Origin: an uncultured Eubacteriales bacterium
GTDB lineage: Bacteria > Bacillota > Clostridia > Oscillospirales > Acutalibacteraceae
Assembly (NCBI GenBank): GCA_900320415.1
Contig: ONSE01000059.1
Span: 1-21,701 of the forward strand
Length of the DNA stretch: 21,701 nucleotides
Reading direction: 5' to 3'
Part shown: piece after piece, positions 1 through 8,449 of the stretch
Position numbering within the stretch: position 1 is the stretch's first letter
How the letters are laid out: every line of letters starts with the position of its first letter
The notes under the pieces: generated by a model
What the model was told of the DNA's origin: nothing
Seen by the model: only the letters and a program-made list of their open reading frames with translations
Database searches by the model: none
Translations under genes and position numbers: made by a program

Positions 1-47
1 CCACGGAAAGCCCTCCCGACAATAAAAAACGACAAATCTATAGTTTT

Positions 48-76
48 TTCATAGCACACCGAGCTTGCCGTGTCAA
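48..76 (-). promoter_or_regulatory. Sigma-A promoter for a leftward gene beginning at the window edge
   Basis: On the minus strand there is a perfect -35 TTGACA (71-76), a 17-base spacer and a -10 TATGAA (48-53) preceded by TGC (extended -10). Downstream on the same strand lies an SD-like GGGAGGG (about 12-18), and six bases later a GTG at 4-2. This suggests that another leftward gene starts at the window edge; only its start codon is visible, so its product is unknown. The -35 abuts the U-rich tail of the clpC terminator, so this would be an independent transcription unit. Confidence 0.6.
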
Positions 77-105
77 CAAAACCCCGGCCTGAATATCAGA
101 CCGGG
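75..105 (-). terminator. Rho-independent terminator of the clpC operon
   Basis: Read on the minus strand, CCCGGTCTG and CAGGCCGGG form a 9-bp stem (83-91 with 97-105, one G-U pair) around a 5-base loop. The stem is followed by the U-rich run GTTTTGTT (82-75). It lies 16 bases after the clpC stop codon and closes the ctsR-mcsA-mcsB-clpC transcript. Confidence 0.85.
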
Positions 106-121
106 ATTCTCTTATTTGGTA

Positions 122-2554
<2,433 letters not shown>

Positions 2555-2573
2555 ACTATACACCTCCATAAAT

Positions 2574-2586
2574 GCGCCTTCGGCGC
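2574..2586 (-). other. Small hairpin in the mcsB-clpC spacer
   Basis: On the minus strand GCGCC-GAA-GGCGC forms a 5-bp GC-only stem with a 3-base loop, 7 bases upstream of the clpC SD. There is no U-run, so it is not a classical terminator. It could stabilise or process the mRNA, or tune clpC translation. The structure is read directly from the sequence; any function is inference. Confidence 0.4.
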
Positions 2587-2604
2587 CCTGTTCGTTTCTT
2601 TTAT

Positions 2605-3609
2605 TTACATGATTATTTTCCCTTTCAGCTTTTCACGCAGCATATTCGCGCGTTCCACGTCCCTTTCGCGGGGGCTGAGTGTTTTGCCGAGGCTCACACT
2701 GAGCGTGGCCGGCTCCACCGCTGTCATCAGGCTGTCGATCTGCTCCGCGGTGACGTCGGTAATCTGTCCCGAGGAAACGCCCAGTCTGACGTTGGAAAGG
2801 AGCTTCAACGCCTCGTCGTGTGAGATCACCAGCGCGCTGCGAAGAATGCCGAGGCTTCTCGCGATGGTGTCGCGCACATCAATGCTCTCGCAGATGCGCT
2901 CCCTCGCCTGCTCCTCCTGTGCGATCAGCTGCTTGGTGATGTTTTTCAAATTCTCGATCGCGGCCTGCTCTGAAATCCCCAGCGTGATCTGGTTCGAGAG
3001 CTGGTACATCGAGCCCTTCGGCTCGGTGCCCTCGCCGTGAGCACCGCGGATAATCAGTCCCAGCTTGCTGAGATTGCCGCTGATGCGGTTGATGACCTTG
3101 CTCTTTTCAAGGGCGGGCAGGTGAAGCATCACCGAAGCCCTCATGCCTGTGCCGAGGTTAGTGGGACACTGTGTCAGATAGCCCAGCCTCTCGTCAAAGG
3201 CAAACTCCAGCCGCTCGTCAAGCAGGGTGTCCAGCTTATCGGCGGTGTCATAGGCTTCCTCAAGTGCAAGTCCCTTCCTGATGACCTGCAAACGGATGTG
3301 ATCCTCCTCGTTGAGCATGATACTCATGCTCTCGTCCTTGCTGAGGAGCAAAGCCCTGCCCTCGCCGCTGCTGATGAACTCGGGGCTGACCAGATGCTTC
3401 TCCACCAGGGAGACGCTCTCCTGCGGCTCCAGCTCGCTCATTTTAATGAAGGAGAAATCTCCCGCTATGGCGCTGTTGCCGCCCTGCAGCGCATCGCGCA
3501 CGCTCTCGATCACTTTTTCTCTTCCCTGCTTGCCCAGACGGCACGGAAACGGATAATCCTTCAGGTTGCGCGCCAGACGCACCCTCGTTGAAATTACGAT
3601 ATCACTCAT
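2605..3609 (-). CDS. mcsB: McsB, protein arginine kinase
   Basis: This protein of 334 residues belongs to the ATP:guanido phosphotransferase family and phosphorylates arginines on proteins, which targets them to ClpCP and also inactivates CtsR. Visible signatures are STRVRLARN (7-15), NEEDH (100-104), CPTNLGTGMRAS (148-159) and RGAHGEG (188-194). A C-terminal RDVERA (316-321) matches the phosphoarginine-sensing region. The start codon overlaps the mcsA stop (ATGA) and has GGAGGG six bases upstream, so translation is coupled. The N-terminus is about 20 residues shorter than in Bacillus McsB. No upstream in-frame start exists before a stop codon, so the short form looks genuine. Clp adaptor and kinase roles are established for the family; activity here is inferred. 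Confidence 0.95.
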   Translation of the reverse strand: MSDIVISTRVRLARNLKDYPFPCRLGKQGREKVIESVRDALQGGNSAIAGDFSFIKMSELEPQESVSLVEKHLVSPEFISSGEGRALLLSKDESMSIMLNEEDHIRLQVIRKGLALEEAYDTADKLDTLLDERLEFAFDERLGYLTQCPTNLGTGMRASVMLHLPALEKSKVINRISGNLSKLGLIIRGAHGEGTEPKGSMYQLSNQITLGISEQAAIENLKNITKQLIAQEEQARERICESIDVRDTIARSLGILRSALVISHDEALKLLSNVRLGVSSGQITDVTAEQIDSLMTAVEPATLSVSLGKTLSPRERDVERANMLREKLKGKIIM

Positions 3610-4130
3610 TTCTGTCCCTCCATTTCCTTAATTTGATCTCTCAGCTCCGCCGCTTTTTCAAACTCCTGCTGTTTGATTGCCTCGTCGAGCTGAGACTTTA
3701 GCTGCTTGATTTTGTCCTCTTTTGTTTCAGGCTGCGGCTGTCCCGCCTCCTGCGCCTTTTGCAAGGCGATTTTGCTGTGCTTGCCGCAGTGTGCCGCGTT
3801 GCCGTGGATCCGCACGATCGAGGGGTTGAGCCTGTCGGCGAACAGCTGATAGCAGTTCGCGCAGCCTACGTGACCCGTGTTGGCAATTTCGGGATAGGTA
3901 GAGCCGCAGAATTCGCAGCGTGTGGACTGTGTGCGCGCGGGAAGGACGTTGCCGAAAAAGCTGCCGAGAAGATTCGAAAAATCGTTTTCCATGTCGGCAA
4001 ACACATTGGTGTAGCCCAACTTGTGCGCGCAGGCGGAGCAGAGGTCGTATTCCTTCAGCTCGCCGTTGATGATGGTTTTTACGTGGGTATTGGCGTTTTC
4101 TACGCCGCATTTGTCACATTTTCTGATCAT
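3606..4130 (-). CDS. mcsA: McsA, zinc-binding activator of McsB
   Basis: This is a cytoplasmic protein of 174 residues with four CxxC pairs (C5/C8, C31/C34, C72/C75, C90/C93), expected to form two zinc-binding modules. A C-terminal UVR motif (about 138-172) includes EFEKAAELRDQIKEM. In Bacillus, McsA binds zinc, activates the McsB arginine kinase and helps modulate CtsR and ClpC. The SD GGGAGGT overlaps the very end of ctsR, leaving a 14-base gap, and the stop codon overlaps the mcsB start. The gene is therefore in the middle of a tightly coupled operon. Length and cysteine spacing are as usual for the family. Confidence 0.93.
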   Translation of the reverse strand: MIRKCDKCGVENANTHVKTIINGELKEYDLCSACAHKLGYTNVFADMENDFSNLLGSFFGNVLPARTQSTRCEFCGSTYPEIANTGHVGCANCYQLFADRLNPSIVRIHGNAAHCGKHSKIALQKAQEAGQPQPETKEDKIKQLKSQLDEAIKQQEFEKAAELRDQIKEMEGQK

Positions 4131-4144
4131 ACATATACCTCCCG

Positions 4145-4597
4145 TCAGTTGTTGAGTGTGATAATCATATTTTTGAACAGCGCCGCGCGTAGCGCGTCGC
4201 GTTTATCCTGCTCCACGCCTGCCAGCGTTCGGTCAGACAGTGCCGCCGCGATCACCTTGGCTGTCTGCAGCTGCATCATCTCGCGCTGCAGCATATTGTT
4301 GAGCATCGCCTCGGCGGTCGCCCTGTCAAGAGTTTTGCCAACCGAATTGACGATATGCATGATCGCCGTGCCCTTGTCCATATTGACGCGGCAGATGCGG
4401 ATATATCCGCCGCCGCCCCGTCGGCTCTCCACGATGTAGCCCTGCTCGGGCGTGAAGCGCGAGGTGATCACATAGTTTATCTGGCTCGGAACGCAGCCGA
4501 GGGAGCCTGCCAGCTCATTTCGCTGGATCTCCGCGCAGCCGTCCTGTGCCTCCAGCATATTTAAAATGTATTGCGCAACCAAATCACTCATTCTCAT
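4145..4597 (-). CDS. ctsR: CtsR, repressor of class III heat-shock genes
   Basis: This is a 150-residue winged-helix repressor. Residues 36-44 (VPSQINYVI) and the following RFT..GYIVESRRGGGGYIR segment match the CtsR DNA-binding region. The tetraglycine wing (61-64) is the loop known in Bacillus CtsR to sense heat. The reading frame runs open 25 codons further upstream, but that extension contains the promoter and CtsR boxes. The ATG at 4597 has AGAAGG seven bases upstream, so I choose it. It heads the ctsR-mcsA-mcsB-clpC operon and should repress it through the boxes next to its promoter. Release is expected on heating or through McsB. Confidence 0.95.
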   Translation of the reverse strand: MRMSDLVAQYILNMLEAQDGCAEIQRNELAGSLGCVPSQINYVITSRFTPEQGYIVESRRGGGGYIRICRVNMDKGTAIMHIVNSVGKTLDRATAEAMLNNMLQREMMQLQTAKVIAAALSDRTLAGVEQDKRDALRAALFKNMIITLNN

Positions 4598-4637
4598 ATT
4601 TGACCCTTCTTTCTCCGCTCTCCTGAGCTTTGAGTCT

Positions 4638-4666
4638 ATTATAGCCGTAAAGTCAGAGAAAGTCAA
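4638..4666 (-). promoter_or_regulatory. Sigma-A promoter of the ctsR-clpC operon
   Basis: On the minus strand TTGACT (4661-4666) is separated by exactly 17 bases from TATAAT (4638-4643). Transcription would start near 4631, giving a leader of roughly 34 bases before the ctsR ATG. The -35 lies inside two abutting CtsR operators, as expected for an autoregulated heat-shock operon. Confidence 0.88.
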
Positions 4667-4667
4667 A
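4651..4667 (+). promoter_or_regulatory. CtsR box 1
   Basis: AGTCAGA-GAA-AGTCAAA matches the known CtsR heptad direct repeat (RGTCAAA-NAN-RGTCAAA) at 13 of 14 heptad positions. The repeat reads on the plus strand and covers the -35 and spacer of the ctsR promoter, so bound CtsR should block RNA polymerase. Confidence 0.85.
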
Positions 4668-4683
4668 GTCAATAAAAGTCAGA
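4667..4683 (+). promoter_or_regulatory. CtsR box 2
   Basis: AGTCAAT-AAA-AGTCAGA matches the CtsR heptad repeat at 12 of 14 heptad positions and has the correct 3-base spacer. It shares base 4667 with box 1, so the two boxes form a near-continuous array just upstream of the ctsR -35. Confidence 0.75.
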
Positions 4684-4702
4684 TAATAATAGCAAATCTT
4701 CC

Positions 4703-4733
4703 GAATACTCCCGATTTCTCTTGAATGCTCCCG
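4703..4733. repeat. Direct repeat GAATRCTCCCG, 20-base period
   Basis: GAATACTCCCG (4703-4713) recurs as GAATGCTCCCG (4723-4733) with one mismatch. The copies are exactly 20 bases apart, about two helical turns, between CtsR box 2 and CtsR box 3. It resembles neither a CtsR box nor a CIRCE element. It may be a binding site for a further regulator, but this is unproven. Confidence 0.45.
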
Positions 4734-4754
4734 TTTACTCGATTTTAAAATATT

Positions 4755-4771
4755 TTTGACTTTTTCTGACT
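4755..4771 (-). promoter_or_regulatory. CtsR box 3 (distal)
   Basis: On the minus strand AGTCAGA-AAA-AGTCAAA matches the CtsR heptad repeat at 13 of 14 positions. It lies about 90 bases upstream of the ctsR -35, in the opposite orientation to boxes 1 and 2. It sits between the operon promoter and the terminator of the upstream zinc-ribbon gene, and it may allow looping or cooperative binding. Confidence 0.7.
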
Positions 4772-4782
4772 TTTCGAACTGC

Positions 4783-4815
4783 AAAAAAGACGGCGGGACT
4801 TCCGTCTCGCCGTCT
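4783..4815 (-). terminator. Rho-independent terminator after the zinc-ribbon gene
   Basis: On the minus strand AGACGGCGAGAC and GTCCCGCCGTCT pair over 12 positions (one mismatch; 4804-4815 with 4788-4799) around a GGAA tetraloop, and the stem runs into TTTTTT. It lies about 30 bases after the zinc-ribbon stop codon and insulates the sigma/zinc-ribbon unit from the ctsR operon. Confidence 0.92.
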
Positions 4816-4844
4816 GCGCCAATACCAATTTAATCTATATTAAA

Positions 4845-5126
4845 TTATTCCGCATCAGCTTTTCTTTTTGCAAAGCAATCGCTGCAGTAGTAGCTCTTGC
4901 CTTCCATTGGCTTGAAGGGAATTCTCGCGGGACCGCCGCACTCTGCGCAAACGGTATCAAAGAATTCACGACCTGCCTTGGCCGCGTTCTTGCGGGCCTG
5001 TCTGCAGTCCTTGCAACGCTGGGGCTCGTTCTCAAATCCTTTTTCAGCGTAGAACTCCTGCTCGCCTGCAGTGAATACGAATTCCTTTCCGCATTCCTTG
5101 CAAACTAATGTCTTGTCCTCATACAT
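4845..5126 (-). CDS. Small zinc-ribbon protein with CxxC-x17-CxxC domain
   Basis: This is a 93-residue protein with four CxxC pairs. C9/C12 and C38/C41 frame a YAEKGFENEPQRC segment typical of the probable zinc-ribbon (zf-trcl-like) family. C60/C63 and C81/C84 are separated by exactly 17 residues, which is the CxxC-x17-CxxC signature. It has no signal peptide or membrane segment, so it should be cytoplasmic with two bound metals; its function is not known. The ORF is open 20 codons further upstream, but AGAGAGGT six bases before the ATG at 5126 and the start of family similarity (MYEDKTLVC) decide this start. It follows the sigma-factor gene by 65 bases with no terminator between, so the two are probably cotranscribed. 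A nucleic-acid or protein-binding role is only inference. Confidence 0.85.
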   Translation of the reverse strand: MYEDKTLVCKECGKEFVFTAGEQEFYAEKGFENEPQRCKDCRQARKNAAKAGREFFDTVCAECGGPARIPFKPMEGKSYYCSDCFAKRKADAE

Positions 5127-5191
5127 GATTGATTTACCTCTCTTTGGTACTGAAAATTTTGTCCTGTGCGGAGTTGCACCGCCCATTCTGT

Positions 5192-5779
5192 TCAGGACAT
5201 ATCCAAGCTGCCGATCTTGGCTTTCGCTCTTTGCAGCGCGTTATCCACCGTCTTGCGGGAAACGGAAAGCCTCTCCGCGATTTTCTCGTAGCTGAGCCCC
5301 TCCTGATAGAGTGAAAACACCCTGAATTCAAGCGGTGAAAGCTTTTTTCTGAGCTTCTCTCTCGCAGCTTCCAGACACTCGCGCAGCATCAGCTCCTCCT
5401 CGGGCGTCCGCGCGGTGTCAGCGAAGTCGTCATCGAGGGCGTCCATATCGACCAGCGCGTTCTCGGGAACCGCCTTCCTCGCCGTCTGCTTGCGGATAAC
5501 GGAGATGAACCTGCGCTCCGCTACCAGCAGCGCGTAATTCCGGAACGAGCGCTCACCGTCAGGGTCATAGGTTTTCACGGCACAGAAAAGACCGAGAAGC
5601 CCCTCCTGGACAAAGTCCGTCTGCTCGTAGCCTCTCGCGTTGTATTTGCGCGCGATATGCCTGATCCTGCCCAGATAGCGCAGAACCAGTTCATTGAACG
5701 CCCGCTCGTCGCCGCCTTTGGCAAGCCCGGCAAGAACATCATCGGAAAGTGTGCTGTAAGAGAGATTTGCATTGCCCAC
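5192..5779 (-). CDS. SigH-like RNA polymerase sigma factor
   Basis: This is a sigma-70 family protein of about 195 residues. Region 2 (about 27-97) includes TDFVQEGLLGLFCAV and SFRNYALLVAERRFISVIRK. Region 4 (about 147-190) ends in a helix-turn-helix, LSYEKIAERLSVSRKTVDNALQRAK. The layout and the short linker with a PENALVDMD segment resemble the stationary-phase/sporulation factor SigH (Spo0H). It is slightly shorter than the 218-residue Bacillus protein. Two starts are possible. TTG at 5797 would lie only about 11 bases after the predicted transcription start with no SD. GTG at 5779 has GGGGTG five bases upstream, so GTG is preferred. Another small sigma-70 member remains possible, so no symbol is given. 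Confidence 0.85.
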   Translation of the reverse strand: MGNANLSYSTLSDDVLAGLAKGGDERAFNELVLRYLGRIRHIARKYNARGYEQTDFVQEGLLGLFCAVKTYDPDGERSFRNYALLVAERRFISVIRKQTARKAVPENALVDMDALDDDFADTARTPEEELMLRECLEAAREKLRKKLSPLEFRVFSLYQEGLSYEKIAERLSVSRKTVDNALQRAKAKIGSLDMS

Positions 5780-5814
5780 TTTTTCACCCCATAACAACGA
5801 TATTCCATAACAAA

Positions 5815-5843
5815 ATAATACAATAGTTTTATGGGAATGTCAA
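5815..5843 (-). promoter_or_regulatory. Sigma-A promoter of the sigma-factor/zinc-ribbon unit
   Basis: On the minus strand TTGACA (5838-5843) is followed after 17 bases by TATTAT (5815-5820). Initiation near 5808 gives a leader of about 28 bases to the GTG start, which supports that start over the TTG at 5797. It is divergent from the comM promoter across about 95 AT-rich bases in which I see no other clear element. Confidence 0.8.
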
Positions 5844-5936
5844 TCTCTAATTACACTTTTCGTAAACTTGCAATACAACTTAAAATTAATTTGTGCAAAT
5901 TTCATACTAAATCTGTCAAAGATGACAAGTTACCCA

Positions 5937-5965
5937 TTGTATTCACTTTCAGGAAATGCTATAAT
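5937..5965 (+). promoter_or_regulatory. Promoter of comM/yifB
   Basis: TTGTAT (5937-5942), a 17-base spacer and TATAAT (5960-5965) preceded by TGC (extended -10). Initiation near 5972 leaves a leader of about 16 bases. An AGGAAAT just before the -10 coincidentally resembles a SigH -35 element, but the matching downstream element is imperfect. Confidence 0.75.
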
Positions 5966-5987
5966 GTAAGAAATTCCAGAAGAAAGC

Positions 5988-7526
5988 GTGAGAAATTTGG
6001 TAGTAAAGACCTACAGCTTCGGAATCAGCGGCATTGACGGCTATCCTGTCGAGGTGGAGGCGTCCGCTGTCAGCGGAATGCCGAAAATAGATCTGGTCGG
6101 CCTGCCTGACGCCGCTGTCAAGGAGAGCAAGGACAGGGTGACGAGCGCTATGCGCAACTGCGGTCTTCGCATTACGCAGAACCATATCACCTTTAATCTC
6201 GCACCCGCGGACATCAAAAAAGAAGGGCCTATCTATGATTTGCCCATAACCGTCAACCTCATGCTTCTCGGCGGCCATATCCGGAACAATCCAAATAGCA
6301 GTGCGTTTGTCGGAGAACTGTCGCTGAGCGGCGAGCTGCGCGGCGTCAACGGCGTGCTGCCGATGGCTATCAAGGCGCGGGAAATGGGGATCCGCCGGAT
6401 CTTTGTCCCCTACAGCAACGGCGCCGAGGCCGCTGTGGTGGACGGAATAGACGTTTACGCGATCAAGGACATTATTGAACTGAAAGACTATCTCAACGGC
6501 ATCATCGATATGGAACCCGTCAGAGCCACTGCCGGGAACCGGAACGAAAGCACCGATTTTATCCCCGATTTTTCCCAGGTAATGGGTCAGAATGAGGCGA
6601 AGCGCGCCATGGAGATCGCGGCGGCAGGCTCGCACAATATACTCCTGATCGGCCCTCCAGGCTCGGGAAAAAGTATGCTTGCCAAGCGCCTGCCCTCCAT
6701 TCTGCCCGACATGACCTTTGAGGAAATGATCGAAACCACCAAAATCCACTCTATTTCGGGAATTCTGCACGGAGAAGGGCTGGTTCGCACCCGTCCGTTC
6801 CGCTCTCCGCACCACAGTGTCACGGCGGTGGGGCTCGGCGGAGGCGGTACAAACGGCATCCGCCCCGGCGAGGTATCTCTCGCGCACAACGGGGTTCTCT
6901 TTCTTGACGAGCTTCCCGAGTTTTCAAGAAAAACACTGGAGGTTCTGCGTCAGCCCATCGAGGATAATCAGATCACCATCACCCGTGCGGGACAGACCTG
7001 CACCTATCCCTGCTCCATCATGGTAGCAGCGGCGATGAACCCCTGTCCGTGCGGCTATTTCGGTGACGAAACGCACCAATGCAGCTGTTCGCCGCAGGCG
7101 ATCCGCCGCTATCTTCACAGAATCTCGGGACCGCTGCTCGACCGCTTTGACATCCATGTGGAGGTGCCGCCCGTCAGGTTCGACGAGCTGCGCAGCGAGG
7201 AGAGCGCCGAGCCGTCCGCGGAAATCAAAAAGCGCGTTGACGCGGCGCGGGAAATCCAGCGCGAGCGCTTCAAAAACAGCAAAACCCTGAGCAATTCGCG
7301 GATCGATGCCGCCCGCCTGCGCGAATTCTGCCGCATCGACAAAGAGGCGGAAGGGGTGCTGCGCAACGCCTTTGAAAAGCTGGGAATGACCGCGCGCGCC
7401 TATGACAGAGTCCTCAAGGTATCGCGCACGATCGCGGATCTGGAGCAGAGTGAGGTCATCCGCGCGATCCATGTTCTGGAGGCGGTTCAGTACCGAAGTC
7501 TCGACAGAAAATACTGGTCTCAGTAA
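5988..7526 (+). CDS. comM: ComM/YifB family AAA+ ATPase (Mg-chelatase-like)
   Basis: This is a 512-residue cytoplasmic ATPase of the YifB/ComM family. In Vibrio and Haemophilus, ComM is a helicase that promotes branch migration during natural transformation; Firmicute homologues are widespread and less studied. The N-terminal Lon-protease-like fold (about 15-140) carries VGLPDAAVKESKDRV and FNLAPADIKKEGPIYDLP. The Mg-chelatase-type AAA+ domain has Walker A GPPGSGKS (222-229), Walker B GVLFLDELP (302-310) and a cysteine cluster NPCPCGYFGDETHQCSCSP (351-369) suggestive of a metal knuckle. A C-terminal helical domain follows. The GTG start is supported by a nearby promoter and by alignment of VVKTYSFGISGIDGYPVEVE with family N-termini; the SD is weak. 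It forms its own transcription unit. Confidence 0.92.
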   Translation: MRNLVVKTYSFGISGIDGYPVEVEASAVSGMPKIDLVGLPDAAVKESKDRVTSAMRNCGLRITQNHITFNLAPADIKKEGPIYDLPITVNLMLLGGHIRNNPNSSAFVGELSLSGELRGVNGVLPMAIKAREMGIRRIFVPYSNGAEAAVVDGIDVYAIKDIIELKDYLNGIIDMEPVRATAGNRNESTDFIPDFSQVMGQNEAKRAMEIAAAGSHNILLIGPPGSGKSMLAKRLPSILPDMTFEEMIETTKIHSISGILHGEGLVRTRPFRSPHHSVTAVGLGGGGTNGIRPGEVSLAHNGVLFLDELPEFSRKTLEVLRQPIEDNQITITRAGQTCTYPCSIMVAAAMNPCPCGYFGDETHQCSCSPQAIRRYLHRISGPLLDRFDIHVEVPPVRFDELRSEESAEPSAEIKKRVDAAREIQRERFKNSKTLSNSRIDAARLREFCRIDKEAEGVLRNAFEKLGMTARAYDRVLKVSRTIADLEQSEVIRAIHVLEAVQYRSLDRKYWSQ

Positions 7527-7542
7527 AGCAAGATTTCATTAC

Positions 7543-7572
7543 TTTACAAAGGGCAAAAAAGTGTGCTATAAT
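7543..7572 (+). promoter_or_regulatory. Promoter of the DUF1858-trmK-nif3 operon
   Basis: TTTACA (7543-7548), an 18-base spacer and TATAAT (7567-7572) with an extended TGC directly before it. The ATG lies about 32 bases after the -10, and GGAGG lies upstream of the first gene. Confidence 0.8.
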
Positions 7573-7604
7573 ATAGTGTATCATTAATATGGAGGTTTTT
7601 ACTC

Positions 7605-7799
7605 ATGGAAATTACTAAGAATTCAATTATCGGAGACGTTCTCGATCAGCACCCCGAAACCGCTCAGCTTTTTTTGAGCATCGGTATGCACTGCCTCGGC
7701 TGTCCCGCCTCACGCGGCGAGACCATCGAAGAGGCGTGCATGGTTCACGGCGCTGACGCCGACGCGCTTGTCAAGGCGCTCAACGAAGCGCTCAGATGA
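7605..7799 (+). CDS. DUF1858 small redox-disulfide domain protein
   Basis: This is a 64-residue protein consisting of a single DUF1858 domain, also described as a hybrid-cluster-protein-associated redox disulfide domain. The characteristic GMHCLGCPAS segment puts two cysteines in a CxxC arrangement (C30, C33), followed by the usual ETIEEACMVHG. The family is thought to act in redox or metal chemistry, but no precise role is established. An ideal GGAGG lies upstream of the ATG. Its stop codon overlaps the trmK start (ATGA), so expression is coupled to a tRNA methyltransferase and a Nif3-like metalloprotein. That coupling is the only functional hint. Confidence 0.9.
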   Translation: MEITKNSIIGDVLDQHPETAQLFLSIGMHCLGCPASRGETIEEACMVHGADADALVKALNEALR

Positions 7800-8449
7800 G
7801 CCAGCTCGACAGCCGTCTCGCGCTCTGCGCAAGCTTTGTGCGTCAGGGCAAAAAGCTCGCTGACATCGGCACAGACCACGCGTATCTTCCCGTGTGGCTG
7901 TGCCAAAACGGCGTGACCCCGCGCGCTGTCGCCGCCGACATCAATCCCGGACCGCTGCGACGCGGCGCGCAGACGGTGGCGAAGGCGGGGCTTTCCGACC
8001 GGATCGAAACCCGTCTCAGCGACGGGCTGAAAAATATTGACGCCGGCGAAGCGGAGGACATTGTCATCGCGGGAATGGGCGGCGAGCTGATCGCCCGCAT
8101 CCTCGATGAATGCACCTTCTCGCGCGACAGCGAAAAACACTTCATTTTGCAGCCGATGACAAGAAGTGAGGAACTGATTCGCTGGCTGAACGCCAACGGC
8201 TTCTCCATCCTCGGACAGGACTGCTGTCTGGCTGCCGACAAATGCTACACCGTCCTCAGCGTCTCCTACACGGGAGCGCCGGCGGCGGACGATGAACTAT
8301 ATTCCTATCTCGGGAAACTGGATCCCGGGAACAACGCGACGCATCTCCGCTTCGTTGAGGGGCATATCAGACGCCTTCTCAAGCAGGCAAAGGGAGAGGC
8401 GCGCTTTGCTGCGCTTGCGGAAAAGCTGAAAAAGAGGTGCGAAAAATGA
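7796..8449 (+). CDS. trmK: TrmK, tRNA (adenine-22-N1)-methyltransferase
   Basis: This is a 217-residue class I SAM-dependent methyltransferase of the TrmK (YqfN) family, which makes m1A22 in the D-loop of tRNAs. The SAM site is visible as LADIGTDHAYLPVWL (about 21-35). AADINPGPL follows at about 46-54, then IAGMGGELIARIL (about 91-103) and the QPM segment. A helical C-terminal tail ends in KAKGEARFAALAEKL-like charged repeats. The start overlaps the DUF1858 stop, and its stop overlaps the next ATG. The pairing with a Nif3-like gene matches the trmK-yqfO arrangement in Bacillus subtilis, which strengthens the call. Confidence 0.93.
   Translation: MSQLDSRLALCASFVRQGKKLADIGTDHAYLPVWLCQNGVTPRAVAADINPGPLRRGAQTVAKAGLSDRIETRLSDGLKNIDAGEAEDIVIAGMGGELIARILDECTFSRDSEKHFILQPMTRSEELIRWLNANGFSILGQDCCLAADKCYTVLSVSYTGAPAADDELYSYLGKLDPGNNATHLRFVEGHIRRLLKQAKGEARFAALAEKLKKRCEK

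Noticed and set aside
5126..5192. Hairpin GCGG...CCGC between the sigma factor and zinc-ribbon genes as a terminator
   Set aside because: The stem is only four pairs and there is no adjoining U-run, so cotranscription is more likely.
7523..7547. Inverted repeat GTAAAG...CTTTAC after comM as a terminator
   Set aside because: The stem is only 6 bp, AT-rich, has a 13-base loop and no U-run, and it overlaps the next -35 element.
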